From Litomosoides sigmodontis (taxonomy: Eukaryota; Nematoda; Chromadorea; Rhabditida; Onchocercidae), in the NCBI GenBank assembly GCA_963070105.1, contig OY718805.1, forward strand, positions 6,010,001 through 6,074,000: a DNA stretch of 64,000 nucleotides, given 5' to 3'. The notes under the pieces are model-generated. The model was not told where the DNA came from and ran no database searches. It worked only from the letters and a program-made list of their open reading frames with translations. Positions 26,187-39,624 of this stretch are shown one piece after another. The translations under genes were made by a program, and so were the position numbers. Position 1 is the stretch's first letter. The number at the start of each line of letters is the position of its first letter.

Positions 26187-27119
26187 ATAGATGTGTGTGC
26201 GAATAGATGGCACAAGCTGCCGGTGATCGTTTGATTGATTTACTTGTTTTGCAGTGTGTAAAAGTGAAGATAACATGAAGAAGGATCGGATCGTGAGAGG
26301 GAAGTGTAACTGTCAACAAAAGAACTGACGGAGCGCATGGAAGCTGGAAGAAGCAGAAGCTGCCAGCTAATCCCCTCGAAAATGGCTGGAAAGAGGGAAA
26401 TTACAAATTTGGCAAGGAATAGGTGGGGAATTTTTGAAAATCAAGTTGACTGCACAAGTAATGATTGCTAGAGCAGCGGAAGGAAAATGTGTAACACTCG
26501 TTGTGTTAGTGAACTGTGGGTGGGTGGAAGGCTTACGTTGCAAAAGAGGAAGAAAAATTTTTGAGGAAAATGAAGAAGCATTTGTAAGCAACGAGTAGTT
26601 TTTGACAACTGGGCACCTTTAAGCTTTTCCTTCGCAAAACAAATGTCTTGCAATTTCAATGAATATCGAAATGAGCTACGCTTACACCGTCGATCGGCTA
26701 AAACATACTTTCTGACAACATAAGGAGCGCAAATAGCGAAGGATGATCAATCAGAGGGAATGAAGGAGGGAGGAAGTTTTGAGAGGAATTCGCTGGATGT
26801 GGAAAGGAGGTAAGGAGAAGATCGAGCTACAGAAGAAGATCCCTATGTTAAGTGTGAAAGAACTAAATTAAGCTAATAATGGGATGAACTGAAAGAGCAT
26901 ATTAATGCACGCACCGCCGATAATCTGCTTCTAAGCTTCTTTTTCTATCCTTACACCAGAAAGGAGTAGAGAAGGTAAAAGTGAGTGGGAAATTTAAATA
27001 GACTAATTTTAGCTAAGTTCCACTCGAGTGTTGCTTCATTCATTAGCATTAACTTGAGGAGGAGTGTGATGCGTCACTAATGAGGAAGAAGTGAGGGCAA
27101 GAGAGAAGTAAACGCAAAC

Positions 27120-27302
27120 CGATGACTTTTCCCTCGATGAGATCGCTCGGAAACTGCGCATCTCCAATGCATGACTCCAAGTCCGATTGCATACTTGCAA
27201 CTGAGGAATTGGATCGCGCCGACTGCGACCTGTGACACTGTGGTACTTGCAGATAATTGCGCAGAAGTGGCGACTGCTGCTGTTGCGTCGCCTGCGAAGC
27301 GT
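27120..27302 (-). CDS. Gln/Ser-rich leader exon (possible SLC4A11-like isoform)
   Basis: It follows a TTTTCCAG acceptor and reads DASQATQQQQSPLLRNYLQ, then SQSARSNSSVASMQSDLE, ending at a GTTTGC donor in phase 1. The 183 bases stay open, and the local base composition is less AT-rich than the flanks. The phase at its 5' end matches the exon at 28654-28891, and the phase at its 3' end matches the first core transporter exon at 12088. The product is low-complexity and polar with no named domain. Coding is likely; assignment to the transporter rests on strand and phase only. Confidence 0.45.
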
Positions 27303-28653
27303 CTGGAAAAGTGGAGAGTTTATTAGTGGAAGGCATGGAAGAGGCTCGTTCGTTTATTAATTAACCTAACATAACTAGCTACTTTCCACCGTAAAAGGCC
27401 ATGAATAAACTTCGCCATTAACGAATATTCGGTAGATTTGTAAGGAAAGAGCGAGAGAAGAGGTTTAATTATGAATCTCAACTTTAATTAGCATGCCGGA
27501 GGCCCTTCATGCCTCATTTCTGCACACATTTTCACCACCCAATATTAAGATTTCTCAGAAATAGGGCAGATTTTGTATGGAATTCATTTCAAAACAAAAT
27601 TAGACCAAACGACCAAGCATTGATTTGAAAGAAGACATTCGAAAAAGAAGCAACGATGCTAGCAGCAGAAAAACGGTGAAAGTGATACGTAAAACGTCAC
27701 ACTTGCAGAAGGAAGAGGAGGCGATACGAGCAGTTCAATAATTTACTGAATATGAAAATTTTTCAAATTTTCTTAGCGTTAAAATTCTGAGCGAAATTCT
27801 TTTTCGCAAAATGATTTCACGAGGTGTCGCTTTCCCTTCTGTACGAAACTTTAGGAAACTAAACAATGCTACTAGTAAAATCAGGTAAATACGTGATGGA
27901 GTGATCGGTCTTTCCACTATGTTCGATTTCATTTATTTGGAAAGTTGCAGTAAACATTCATCTAACTCATCTCGACATCAATTGTTCGCAATATTTCAGT
28001 ATTTAGGATGGTTTGCTTGTCTTTTGCTTTTTTACGTGAGATTTGCAATTTTCATAATCGGCAGATAGCGAAATTAAAATTCAAATTTATTTTAATATTT
28101 TTAGAAATAAATTAGCTTAATGATCACTTCGTTACAAATTTGACGGAATTTTCATTGGAAACTTTAAACAGTATGATGTAAAATTCTTCGTTCATATAAA
28201 TTTACTCCATTAATTTAGGAATCTTTGTTTTGAGCAACTAAAAAAGCTAAAATTTTGTGTAGCTAAAATGATTGTGCAAATTGGGAAAAGCGCAAGTTCG
28301 AAGTTTAGGCCCGAAGCTTCGCCTGCAATAATTCTAACCAAATCGGTCATCGTATTAATAATGTAAAGTATGATGTGGATAAAAAAATTCCGGAAAGTAA
28401 TCATACCACTCAATGACTTTGGAATATTTTATAAATCTAAATTATCACGTTCCCAGCTCAAACGTATTATATCATAAGTGAGAATTGAAAAACGATATTC
28501 ACAAGTGTCACGGAATCATAGAAGATCACAAAGCGGCTTGCTCTATTAACCGATAAGATCAAAATGTATAGCAAATCAAGGCAGGCAGTTAATTTAAGAA
28601 TTAATAAATGCTGCTTGCTTGATTATTAGTTTGGTAGGAAAAAGAACGTGAAC
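27303..28653. other. Intron between the two distal leader exons
   Basis: About 1.35 kb, AT-rich, with no supported exon. Confidence 0.45.
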
Positions 28654-28891
28654 CTTTTGATAAGTTTGGAAGTGTACCATTACGCTTGATATTCCGCCTT
28701 GTATGCATCCCACTATCATCAGCAATACTCATGCTTTGAATACTATCACGTCGAAAATGATTACCAGGTGATAAGCAAATTTCATTGTCTGGCGGTGTAT
28801 CGTTATCGGCTAATTCGCCTGCATCACTTTGATTTCGCTCTGTAAATTTCTTTATAAAGGATCTTCTGAAGTCACTGAAGGCACTATACAT
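28654..28891 (-). CDS. First coding exon of the distal leader
   Basis: ATG at 28891 opens a frame (MYSAFSDFRRSFIKKFTER) that runs 79 codons through a Ser/Asp-rich segment (DNDTPPDNEICLSPG, FRRDSIQSMSIADDSG) to KRNGTLPNLSK. It ends in phase 1 at a GTTCAC donor, which is weak. Joined to 27302-27120 and then to the core exons at 12088-5641, the reading frame stays open for 926 codons. The short basic N-terminal patch and phosphorylatable serines suggest a cytoplasmic regulatory tail. The join across about 15 kb of intron is an inference; no transcript evidence is available. Confidence 0.45.
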
Positions 28892-29080
28892 ATGCGAAAT
28901 TTATTGAAATTAACAAATTAACAGTTACACAACTATTTCCATTTCTTTTACAGAATGATTGACAGTTTCACCAATCCTTCTAATCGAAAGATTTCAGAGA
29001 AGCACTGCTAAATAAACATATGCAGTTTGGTCATTTCACTTTGCGTGAAAAACTTTCATTTTTTTCTATCCTTCCTTTTT

Positions 29081-29117
29081 ACACACACACACACACACAC
29101 AGTAGCAGCAGCAGCAG
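29081..29117. repeat. (CA)n followed by (GCA)n
   Basis: About ten CA units are followed by four AGC/GCA triplets. Confidence 0.9.
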
Positions 29118-30434
29118 TGATTGTTGAGGTCTTCAAAAAAGGCTATCAGAGATTGTTGGCTTTAGATGGATGGTATATGGTCTTGCCTTGGAAGTTGCTT
29201 TTTCATTGAAAATCCGGAATATTACAGGATGATGACATCCTGAATTAGTCACTAAATGATCACCTATGGCTCATTCACTTCTCCGCCACCGACCAAGAGG
29301 CAAGCGAAATCAATTGAAATTTCGTAAGTTTATGATTTGCCATTTTGTTTAGATGCTATAAAACAAGTTATTAATTTTGAGATCATTCTCTTTCTGGAGC
29401 GGTAAGTTCTATCGGATCGGTTTTGCAGTTCAATAGCTTTCATTAAAATAGCACCAAAAAATGTATTCAAAGTATCTATCTCTGAAGACACAAATTCTCG
29501 TCTTTTCCCTTTTGATCAAATTAAAGGTGAGAACTTCGGGGAAAAAAAACTCAATTTGCTACTTCCGTAAAGCGATTTATAATTAATCGGCGTTTTGTCA
29601 ACAACGGGCGCAAATGTCACAGTGAAACATTGTACAGCAGAGGAAACCAAAAAGTTTCATCGATAATCTGTGCTAAGGAATAATCGATGAGTATTTGAGT
29701 TAATGGAAACAAACAACTATTCACTCATTCGAACAGATGTTGGATGAGTGAGGGTATTAAGTAAGCAAATAAGTAAGTAAGTGAATGAGTGGAGGAGAGG
29801 GATGGACTGAACACAACTATTTCCATTTCTCACTTTTTAAAAAACAAAAGTGCAAAAAGTAATTTAACTTGTAAATTGTTTCAAGGATTATTGTGAGAGG
29901 CTAATTTTGATTTATTGTTTTAAATGACTGAAAAAACTACTCTTTCACTGAGAACCATTTCCATCAATCAGTTCAGAAATTCTTCTGATAGAATGAATTG
30001 AACTGAACATTGCACATGGAATTGGAATTCGGCATTTATTGTTTTTAATGGAATTGTTGAGCAAGGAAATAAAAAACAAATAGTGAGAAAGTAGTGAATT
30101 AAATTTTGTTTAAAATTATTTTGCTGCGTTTTAGATGAAGCATGAGATTCTTCAAAATTTTATTATGTCTTTTTTTAATTTTCCAACAAAAAGTGCAGTT
30201 GAGGAAACTTTTTTATATCATTTTATTTTGCCTTTGCAAAGAAGAGGGTGTGAAGCTATAAATATTCAACATGAAATCGTACTAATAGAATGATAGGATG
30301 GATATGAAATTAGATTTGCGCGTTTTCCAGTAGGCCTTCTTTCCATAACAAAGACCAAATTTTATTTTTAAATGAATAGACGATAATAGCTAAGCCTTTA
30401 TCAAAAATCGCGTGTGAAGGATTGAAAATAAAAC

Positions 30435-30746
30435 CTGAATATCCGTTGTGACTGGATTGTCGTAGTGACGTGCTGGATAATCGATATTCCTCAGAGTTCG
30501 ATACGTTAGCCTGGTGTAGTAAGGAAATCATCTCAGACAAATTTTATGCAATAAAATATGTGTACGTGTGTTTTCTTAAAATTCCATTCATATTTTGATA
30601 TTTCATAAGGGAAGATTTACATTTACATCTTACATGAAGGAAAAAGATCTTTCCTCCAAAACTTTTCAAAAACCCTCCTATTGAACTTGGATCTTTGCAG
30701 CTCAAAAATTTGTCATAAATAGCTTTCGACAAATACAGTAAGTCGG
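30435..30746 (-). CDS. Two candidate upstream exons, unidentified
   Basis: Exon a (30746-30634) follows TTCCTTACTATTAG, reads DLLYLSKAIYDKFLSCKDPS and then SSIGGFLKSFGGKIFFLH, and ends at GTAAGA in phase 0. Exon b (30531-30435) follows GTCTGAG, reads MISLLHQANVSNSEEYRLSS and ends at TCAG|GTTTTA in phase 1. The two join in frame over a 102-base intron. Exon b's ATG could also be a start. Its phase-1 end fits the acceptors at 27302 and 12088, so this may be another leader of the transporter gene. It may equally be part of an unrelated gene; no family is recognised. Confidence 0.3.
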
Positions 30747-31029
30747 CTAATAGTAAGGAAATTAGATAATTTATGGGACAAAAACAAGTGGATTACTAGT
30801 AAAAAAATCCTTTGGTCAATTGCAATTGAAAAAAAATAAGGGATGGGCGTTGTTTTTTTTAAAGATATCTGAAAGGTTTCATTTTTTCACCATGAAATTT
30901 CTACAAGTTGCAGTAACACTAAAGTTATGAAACAAAAACAAAATCTTCAAGAGATTTCAATTTTAGACGCAATCTGTCTCCATTCGTTTGCAAATATAAA
31001 TCGAGGATATCGCTTGAATTAAACGATCA

Positions 31030-31074
31030 CTTCGGGAACACTTTCGGGGAACACTATTCTTTCGGGGAACACTA
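31030..31074. repeat. Short tandem repeat, TTCGGGGAACACT units
   Basis: Three near-identical copies of TTCGGG(G)AACACT with unequal spacing. Confidence 0.8.
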
Positions 31075-32224
31075 TCATTTAAAAAAAGAAGAAATAATTC
31101 TTTGCACCTAAACTGCTGCCACCTATTCTTCTCCTTCTTTTAAAAGGAAAAGAAAGATTGAAACGTTGAAACGCTACAGTCCTAGACTGATGTGTTCAAG
31201 TGAATGATGAATAGGACTAACATAAGCTAAGCTAATGTTAATTACGCCCAGTAGTAATCACTTTTAGGCTTAACTTAATAGTCAGAAGAACTAGCTTCCG
31301 GTCAAGAGATTGCAAAAATTCTTTAAGACTAAATTGGAAATTTTTAAGAGATTTAACAAATTCCATTTGAGTAATTAATGAAGGTTGCTTAATGCTAATG
31401 CAATTCACATTTCGTCAATTCTATTAGCTTCTCATTCAACCTAGTGTTAACTATCATTTCTCCGTTAATTAAAATATCAGAAACCTGAAGTTCAGCTGTC
31501 ATTTTCTCCCACATAAATTGCAATTCGTTCTTCGGTTGTACGTCTGCGTCATTTTCTTCCATCGCTGATATTTACTGCCACGTTCTCGTCGGCATTTTCA
31601 TACGGCTTTCATACAGCTCTTCACAGGTGTTGCACCGATCATCTGCAATGATAATTTTATACGCTTAGTTTTTTTCTTTCAAATTCAACACTTTCCATTG
31701 GAATATTTTATAATGCCACGAAGCAATCTCTAACTAATGCGAGAAAGGGAATTATTTATGAAAATTCAACGAACACGTGAAAAACGTCCAGTATATCCTT
31801 TTCAATGAATAAGATGATTTTGGAAGAATCTTGAACAATGATGGTGATTAACTTTTATGGAACGACTACTGTTTAAACCAAGTAAACTTTCAAAAGTCTC
31901 ACTTTGACTTCTTACATTAGCTTACTTCAAATTCGCTTCACATAGGGAATAAATTCAGACTTTCGTTTCTCCTCCCTTTAATATGAGTTGATAAAGGATC
32001 AAGAAGTAAAGTTAAAGTTGAAGCAAGAAAGGTAATTTGAGGTAATTTTGACATGTGCTAATCAAATCGATGTGTAATTAATGCTGTGATTACGAGCAAG
32101 ACGGTAGGATTAAAGGAAAGTTGGAGAGAACCAATTAAAAGGTTGACAATGACCGCCGGTACAGATCGTTGTCAACTTCATCACTGATCAAGCGCAGAAA
32201 TCGTTGAAAGCTCATCTATACGAT

Positions 32225-32267
32225 ATTCTACGATCACTTCGCTTCATTCTATGATCACTTGACTTCA
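32225..32267. repeat. Two copies of a 21-base unit
   Basis: TTCTACGATCACTTCGCTTC is followed 21 bases later by a copy with three changes. Confidence 0.75.
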
Positions 32268-34834
32268 CCTGACAGCTGACAGGGGGAGTTGATGCTTTGA
32301 AGTGTTTTCAGGATAATAGAATTTTCTAGTACTATCATACCAAAGACGACTTTGTATTCAATTCTAATATCCGAGAATAAGTGGCTGACAAGTGGGGAAT
32401 AACACTGAACTATGGAAGTTTAGCCCCATCCATCATGTTCACTCAACTTCTTGCTAACTACGTCCTCTCTTCAAACATTCCCACAACTTTCTTAAATCAA
32501 AAATGCTTCACAATCATAAACGTATAGCTGATACTTTTTAAAACGCTTAACCAATTCTCTATGCTAAAAAGAATTTTAAAAAGTGTTTGCTTTCCTAGCA
32601 GAAACTATACTGATTGTCGCAGTAGCATTTCATCATTTACGAAGAAATAAATTTGCATATTACATTTTGCATTTTGCATCAATGAATGATAGCACGGGCT
32701 CATTGATAAGCAATCATTTAATATATCCCTCTTAAGCACTCATTAATCCAAACATAACAATTTTTTTGCATTCATTTTCCATTTTCAGCTTACTTCATTT
32801 GTTGGTACAATCTTAAATTAATATTTATATGAATTTTATTAGAAATTTATCAAGTTTAAAGCTTAACTTTTTTGAACGCAAGGTGCTGTGCATTGTATGA
32901 TACAATAATCAGTCATTTCCATCAGCAGATAAGATTAAGTCTTAATTAAGGCTAATTAGGAATGAAATATAGGACTATCAGAGGAAGAATTCAACTGTTT
33001 CATTTTTGTTTTGGGAAAAGCAGCCTTGGAAGGGAGGGACGACTTCAATTTGGCTGAAAACACAACACCAATCGAGCCTTACTACGGCATCGTCTATGCT
33101 GTAAATTAGCCCTGGGAAACGGGAACTGGTAATTCTGTAGACGAGCGCCTCACTTCTAATTGCATCCATTCATTTTGTACTGGCAAGTCAGATCCGTCCC
33201 AAAAGAAAGTTGGAAAGGAAGTAAGTAAAACGTTCTCCTTCTTTGAGCATAACAAGGGAAAGTTAAAAATGCGTAGAATTTGAGGGGTAAGTGGAAAAGG
33301 AAAAACCATCAATCACTTCTCTCCCAAATCGGTGCAGAGCCTTGCAGACAAAAGTGCACCTACTAAAAACCGCCTTGGAAAAAATAAAATAGATTTCGAA
33401 TTACAGAATGATAAAACCTAAAAGTGCTTTCGATCATTTGTCATCGCCCACACATCATACTTTCACTGTTACTTATACTTTATAGCTTTTTCATAATTTT
33501 AAAAGGTTAAGAATTAAAAGTTCCGTTCCGCTTAAATATTATTGTTTTTTTTTTGCAATTCTATAATATTTCTTTCTTCTTGGATTTTTTTAAAACGGAA
33601 TAAATATCCTATGCAATTAAATTTTGCGAAAAATAAATTTTTTTTACATTTTATAAAATAGCCATTTTCCGTCGAAGCACCGAAACTAATGCATTCAAAT
33701 ATCTGCTAATCCCTTTTCTTCAGGCTCAATAATTTTTTCATGCCCAATAATTTACATTTTTCATAATGTTTATGAAGAACTGAATGACCACTGTTATTCC
33801 ACCTCATAGCGATAACGATAGCTTGTAATATATTCTTTTTTCAGTAGTTTTGATTTTCAAATAGCAGTGACCCTTTAGTGCGGTGGAGGACGGAAGATAG
33901 CATGGATGGATATCGATGTGACGAGCTGTTGCGTATTGAAAATATAAAAATTGTTGATTAAATTCAAGCAATTTAAATGCCTGAATTAATAAGGCTGAAA
34001 ATTCGAGATTTTAGACGTAAAAAGCAAGGAAAAATGGCTAATGAAGAAGGGCTACAATACATGAAATACAAAAGCCTAACGCAAATGAAGAAGGGAAGTT
34101 TAAAAGGAAGAAGAAAACATTTTCGTTGAAAATTGAAATATCGCAAAAAGTTTATCCATCCATCCCTCTGAGCACTGAATGTGCCTATCTGCCCCTTCAC
34201 TCACAAATTTTATTTCATTTTCAGAAATAAATTACTATTCCGCACTATTATTCTATAATTTGTAAGACAATATATTCCTATATAATTCCTTAGACGTTGA
34301 AAATGTTTTCATTTAAATTTAAATGCGATTATACATCGTTAAAACTTTATGCATTTCAAAAGGATTAAGGTGGGAATTCCTCTGATCACATCACATGGAT
34401 TTCACTACCAACTCATTTCGTTTTTTTTTCCAAATAAATAGTTGCAATGTAAATATAAAGCAAGAATTATCAGGAAATTCTCCATTAAAAGCAACAATTG
34501 TTTATTAGAAGTAAGAATTGCTCATCAAAATGAGAGAGGCCACGTAGAAGTTCATCAAACCGTTTAATTTCAAAACAGAAATTGACAACCGCAAATAAAT
34601 TTAATGCTGAAATTCGTTGATAAAATAATTTGCTATGTTGGAGGGGAAGTGATAAAGCAACGTAAAAAAATGCAAGCGATCGTGGCAAAGGCCTAGTTCG
34701 ATTCAGATGCTTTGATGAAATGCTAAATGAATAACACTGCCGATAATTAGCGCTGCTCCTCTTATTTTCACCTTCAAGTGGCCCATTGAGCGGTGCGAAA
34801 GAAAGACGGAAAAAGCAATGAAGGAGGAGTTCGG

Positions 34835-34879
34835 TAGTACCACGAAGAACAAGCCAATCAATAGTACCACGAAGAACAA
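34835..34879. repeat. Direct repeat, 18 bases at 27-base spacing
   Basis: TAGTACCACGAAGAACAA occurs at 34835 and again at 34862, separated by GCCAATCAA. Confidence 0.85.
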
Positions 34880-36592
34880 TAGCCCACCCATTAATGGTCA
34901 AATTTCGAATATCAGCAACAAACCCTAACGAAATTTATTCGTGCAAACGTTTCGCACGACTCAGTAATTAAGGAAAAGAGGCTAAGCGCCTTGCTCACGA
35001 CGTGCAGATATTCTGATAATTGGAAAATGTGAAGATTGCTAATTCATCTGCAAATCTCAATGAGATTGATGCTTCCTTTCCGGAGATTTCACTTTGAATC
35101 ACTGAAGTAGCAATTTATCATCAGTTTTCTCGTCTTCTAGCTATTTGCTAGCTTCCTGCACTATCGTTTATTTTTAACCACACAAAATTCAAAAATCTTT
35201 AATGGACAAAATTCCATATTATTTTGAAATAACAACGGAAAGGAAAACGCATTGCGGTGCGAAAAAAACGACTGCCTTTTTGAAATTGTATGATAAGGAA
35301 ATTTTAGGAGTTTGTTTTACTGTTTCTCCCTCCTCAGCCCTCGCCTTTTTTAAACTACAACAGTCTCTTCTTTACGAAGGCAATATGGGAAATTAATGTA
35401 AAAAATTACGGTGGCAAATGGGAGTATTCTAAAAAAGTCAAATTCATTTCAAAATTATGTTGCATCGTAAAATGAGCTAAGAAAGTGTTTGGATGGACGT
35501 AAGTTGAAAGCAAAAGCAAAAAGCTTAAAAACGCTACATCAAATTGTAGGATGACATCTACTCATTTCTAGAAATTTGGTGGAATAAAAGTGGAAGTTAA
35601 AGTATTTAAAAGATTTAAATACTGCAATTCTTTGTGCTCGAGAAATACACCTTCTTTGTGTTTAATGCTGTAGAAAAAAATATGTGTAAGACGATAAATT
35701 TAGTTTCTATCAGCTTTCTTTGGTTCATTTTATTAATTAGCACCCATAAGCCATTTACGTTCATCTAATAACTATGCAAACTTCTCGCATAATAATTTTT
35801 GCATTTTTGAAAACTGTATCCCCCAAATTCCCTTTCAGAGTTGGGTAATTTTCAGGCATAAAAAGTTGAAAATAAGTGCGTGTTTTGAAGTTTGCAATAG
35901 CCGCCAAAGCCTTCTTAATTAGAGTTGAGTATGAATTTTGGAAATAGAAAATCGCAGCACTAAAGGTGAGCTATTTCAACTAATTGAATAATTTCAATCT
36001 GACGACCAATAGCATTCGGCAATTATGCAACAAATAAGCTTGGATGGATGATATATGCATCCGACAATTTATCTTTAAGATGTAATGTCATGTGACGCAA
36101 TCTAATTTGATTTAATCTTATTATTATATGCTTTGCTTTCCTCCCCCACCTCTCCCTCTCATCTTCTCCTTCCGCCACACATCGTTTTGTTATTTTGTTT
36201 AACACAAAGTTATGCTTCATATTATTTCTGTTTTAAAAACTGACGAAAATTTCGCCCAAATTTTTTGTTTACTTCCGTAATGCAAAATTGCCTTCAAGAA
36301 TTTCGATATTATTTGTCAGACGTGTATAGAAAAATTCAAAAGTTTGAATTAATGAAATAAGAGTACAAAATTTTGCATGTTTATATAAATTGGATGAAAA
36401 CTTATGACAGATGCGCAATTACAACAAGCAACTGTAATGCTCGTGAAATAAACAATCAGACATTCCGATCGGTCCGATCATCCCACTGATCTTCAAATCC
36501 ATTGATTCAGCGGTGTGCTGATGTTATCTGAGTTTTATTTTCGATTTCATAACAGTGGAAATTCGGGATTTCTTTGCCAATAATCCTACTTC

Positions 36593-36632
36593 ATCCATCC
36601 ATCCATCCATCCATCTATCTATCTATCCATTC
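36593..36632. repeat. (ATCC)n tetranucleotide repeat
   Basis: Six or more ATCC units pass into CTAT and CATT variants. Confidence 0.9.
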
Positions 36633-37875
36633 ATAAAGGCACTAATTACTGCAATCAAAGTTTAGTGTTCAAAAATTTGAAACTAATTAATACACACATA
36701 TCACATCATGCCTTTTCATTCTACGAGAATTTTTTTAAAGAATTCATCACTCAACAATAGTATTTACTTTCATATCATTGAGTTTCTGTCATCGAGCAGT
36801 TCTTCTCTTCCCTCTCTTGCAACCGATAGCTTTTCCGACTCTTTTAGCTTTCTGTTTCTCCAAACTGACAACTACTCCCATACGTCACTCTCTGTATTTC
36901 CTGTAGTTTATTGAAAATATTACCTTAAATGTATTTCTATTCATCAATGAAGATGATGGGAAAAAGAACGAGGAGATGATGACACATTTTTCGTTTTTTT
37001 TAGAAATATCACTAAATAGCGTGACAACATATCACAACTTGAACTGAATGATTAATTACTCTGATCTTCAATTTGAAAGTGAGAAATTGTTACGTGTAAG
37101 AATGGAAAATAATGAATGGATGTGGGATGGAATGAATGGAACAATGAAATCAGAAGTGAAATGATAGAGAAAATCACTTAAATGATTATTTGACGTCTTT
37201 AGCGTATTCATAACATACAGTAGCAGTTAGAATGCAAACCAACAACTAAACGACTTAAAAAGAATGGCTGTAACTGCAACCTTATCTTATGAGGGATGAA
37301 GAGAGAAAATGCAGTAAAGACTTAAAGTAACCGATGCCCGATATTTTGAGTAGGACAAGCTAACGAAGCATCAGCGTCATATATATATACATATGCACAG
37401 CAGCACATTGTGGAATGCTTTAACACTTTCTTTCCTTTCCCACAGCCACATCAGTAGTTCATCGATTTACTTCCATTGCATGGCATTGAATTTCAACAGT
37501 GTAGTCTACCGCTTTTAGTATTTCGTTCTGAATGATACAAGTAAGACAGTGGAAGCTAAAGTTGTAGCCAACACGTGAGTTACGGGAAGTTTGCTCCGCA
37601 CGCTTCACTCAGTCATCATCCCCTGTTCGTCAACTTCAAACTGTTAGAGGCGAAAAAAGATTAAAAATCGAATAAAATGGTATGAAGAAGTAATTCGTAT
37701 GCAAGAGATTTCACACAGGACAGAAGGGCTTCACTTCTGTGTCCTCCTGATGATAATGTTCAATGAGATCTGTAATGATTGATATCTGAGTAATTCACGA
37801 AGATGAAGAAATAATTTGCAACAATTCAGCGGCATTTCAGGTTTAACAAACAAAAATGTTACGTTACGCACACAG

Positions 37876-37905
37876 AGAGAGAGAGGGAGGGAGGGGAGAG
37901 AGCGG
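37876..37905. repeat. (GA)n/GGGA tract
   Basis: A short polypurine tract of GAGA and GGGA units. Confidence 0.8.
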
Positions 37906-39624
37906 GGAAATATAATGAAATGAAGAGTGAAAGGAATAGATGCTGGTTATATTGTATTGTTGATAGGCCTTTTTTTTCAAAATGAGAGTGGGATTGTTAG
38001 AGGGTTGAAATTCCAGGGGATCACTGAAAGAAAAGATTATGCTTCCGATCCGTACTTCTTCTTCATCGGACTTAAAATGAGAGATGAGAATGGCGTGGCA
38101 GTGCAACACTTGTGGCAGAAATAAAGGCAACAGAAATGAAATGTCCAACAGAGAACAAAGAGCCCATCTTTTAAACAATGTCCGATTATCGATCGTTTAA
38201 AATCCTCTCAGCCAATGTAGAATTTATGGTATTAACTGTTGAGCAAAGCAAATTTCCGAGTTATTCATTCGGAATGAATCTTTCTGGGTAATGGAAATGG
38301 CAACTGTGCAACGAAAGAGCTCATTAGAGAAAAAAGGAAACTTCATTGAACTTTCGCACCATGTATGTAAGCCAGCTTTTCCGATGAAGAAGGAAGGCTT
38401 TATTCGGACAGCAATGCACCATTAGGCATCTTTTAATATTCGGTAGCGGAGAGGCCACTAACCAGTACAGGACAAGTTTGACCAGTAAATGACAGTTATA
38501 TTCAGGAAGAATTTTTTCAGTTAAAAGAAAACCAGTATTACCAAATGTATGCGAATTGAAATGCATGTTCCGAACCTCGGCTCTTCCAGTACAGTAGTGA
38601 ATTTTGTAAGCGCTTTATAGAATCATGTTTGCATATTCTCCAAAAGAAAAAGGCATTAGTGAGTAATTCGACAACACACCGGGAAAGAAGCTTATCTTTA
38701 GTTCGATGGTAAGTCAAACGGCTGTCATTAGTTTCTGTGAGAAGTTTATCTCAACTGCTTTATCTATTGATTCACTGAGAATCTTGCGACGCAGCTAAAG
38801 AGCAACGTTTTTGTCAAGCTCTAATAACTACACGAAACTTCATCATCATCACCATCATAAGTGAGTCTTCATCATTCCCAAACATTTCCATCAATTTTTT
38901 CTTTTGCTACTATTCTGCTACTTCTTTTTTCAGTAATTTTCTTCTGATTGATCTGATTACTTAAATTAGAAGGAATTGTTTTTTTTAATTACATGCTATG
39001 AAAATTACCAATGCAGTGGTAAAAGCGAAAGAAATGTTTGAGTATAACTATTGGAAAAATTCTTAAGGCAGAAGCTGGTATGCTTATTGGACTTCTTCCT
39101 TCTTGTCTTGTTTTAAAACAAGCCTAATACTCTTGTTGGAAGAATTTTTTAAACTAAACCAATAATTCGAGAGTTGAAACCAACCACTTGTTAAGAAGCA
39201 AATTTAGTGGTACCACATGTTCTTTCTCCCACACCGGTTATTTCAATAGTTCTGCTTAAATGAAATGATGAAGGCTTGGAAAGAGATTTGTTCATCTGTT
39301 CCAATTTGCAAGGAGCTAGCAAGAACTAATTTCATCGGAAGAAAATGTCAAAAAAAACGATCACTACATCTTTTTAATCCAAAAACTTGCAAGAAACTTT
39401 GGTAACTGAAAAGAAGTGACAATAACAAATTCTATGAAAACTGAAACAAATGGAAATGCTGGGATTATTACGTATTTCGAGATGTTCAAAATCTTAAAAA
39501 TTTGGCTTTAGGGGTTTTGCAAGCATCAAAATTTTACAGATAAATTGCTATTGCAGAAAAGACTATAGACTTTCAAGAAATAATTCTTTTAAGAGTGTTA
39601 AGCGGTATCAGAATACCTTTGCAC

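Larger units (their letters stand above)
30747..39624. other. Gene-poor region
   Basis: Nearly 9 kb without an exon that I can support. An ATG frame at about 33164-33090 (-) ends at GTAAGG (MDAIRSEALVYRITSS...) but has no partner exon in phase. Minor tandem repeats are listed separately. Confidence 0.45.

Noticed and set aside
25939..26319. Frame with Phe-His-Ser-Ile-Pro repeats
   Set aside because: It is the translation of the GGAAT pentamer array. The neighbouring exon-like stretch at 26104-26026 was too weak to call.
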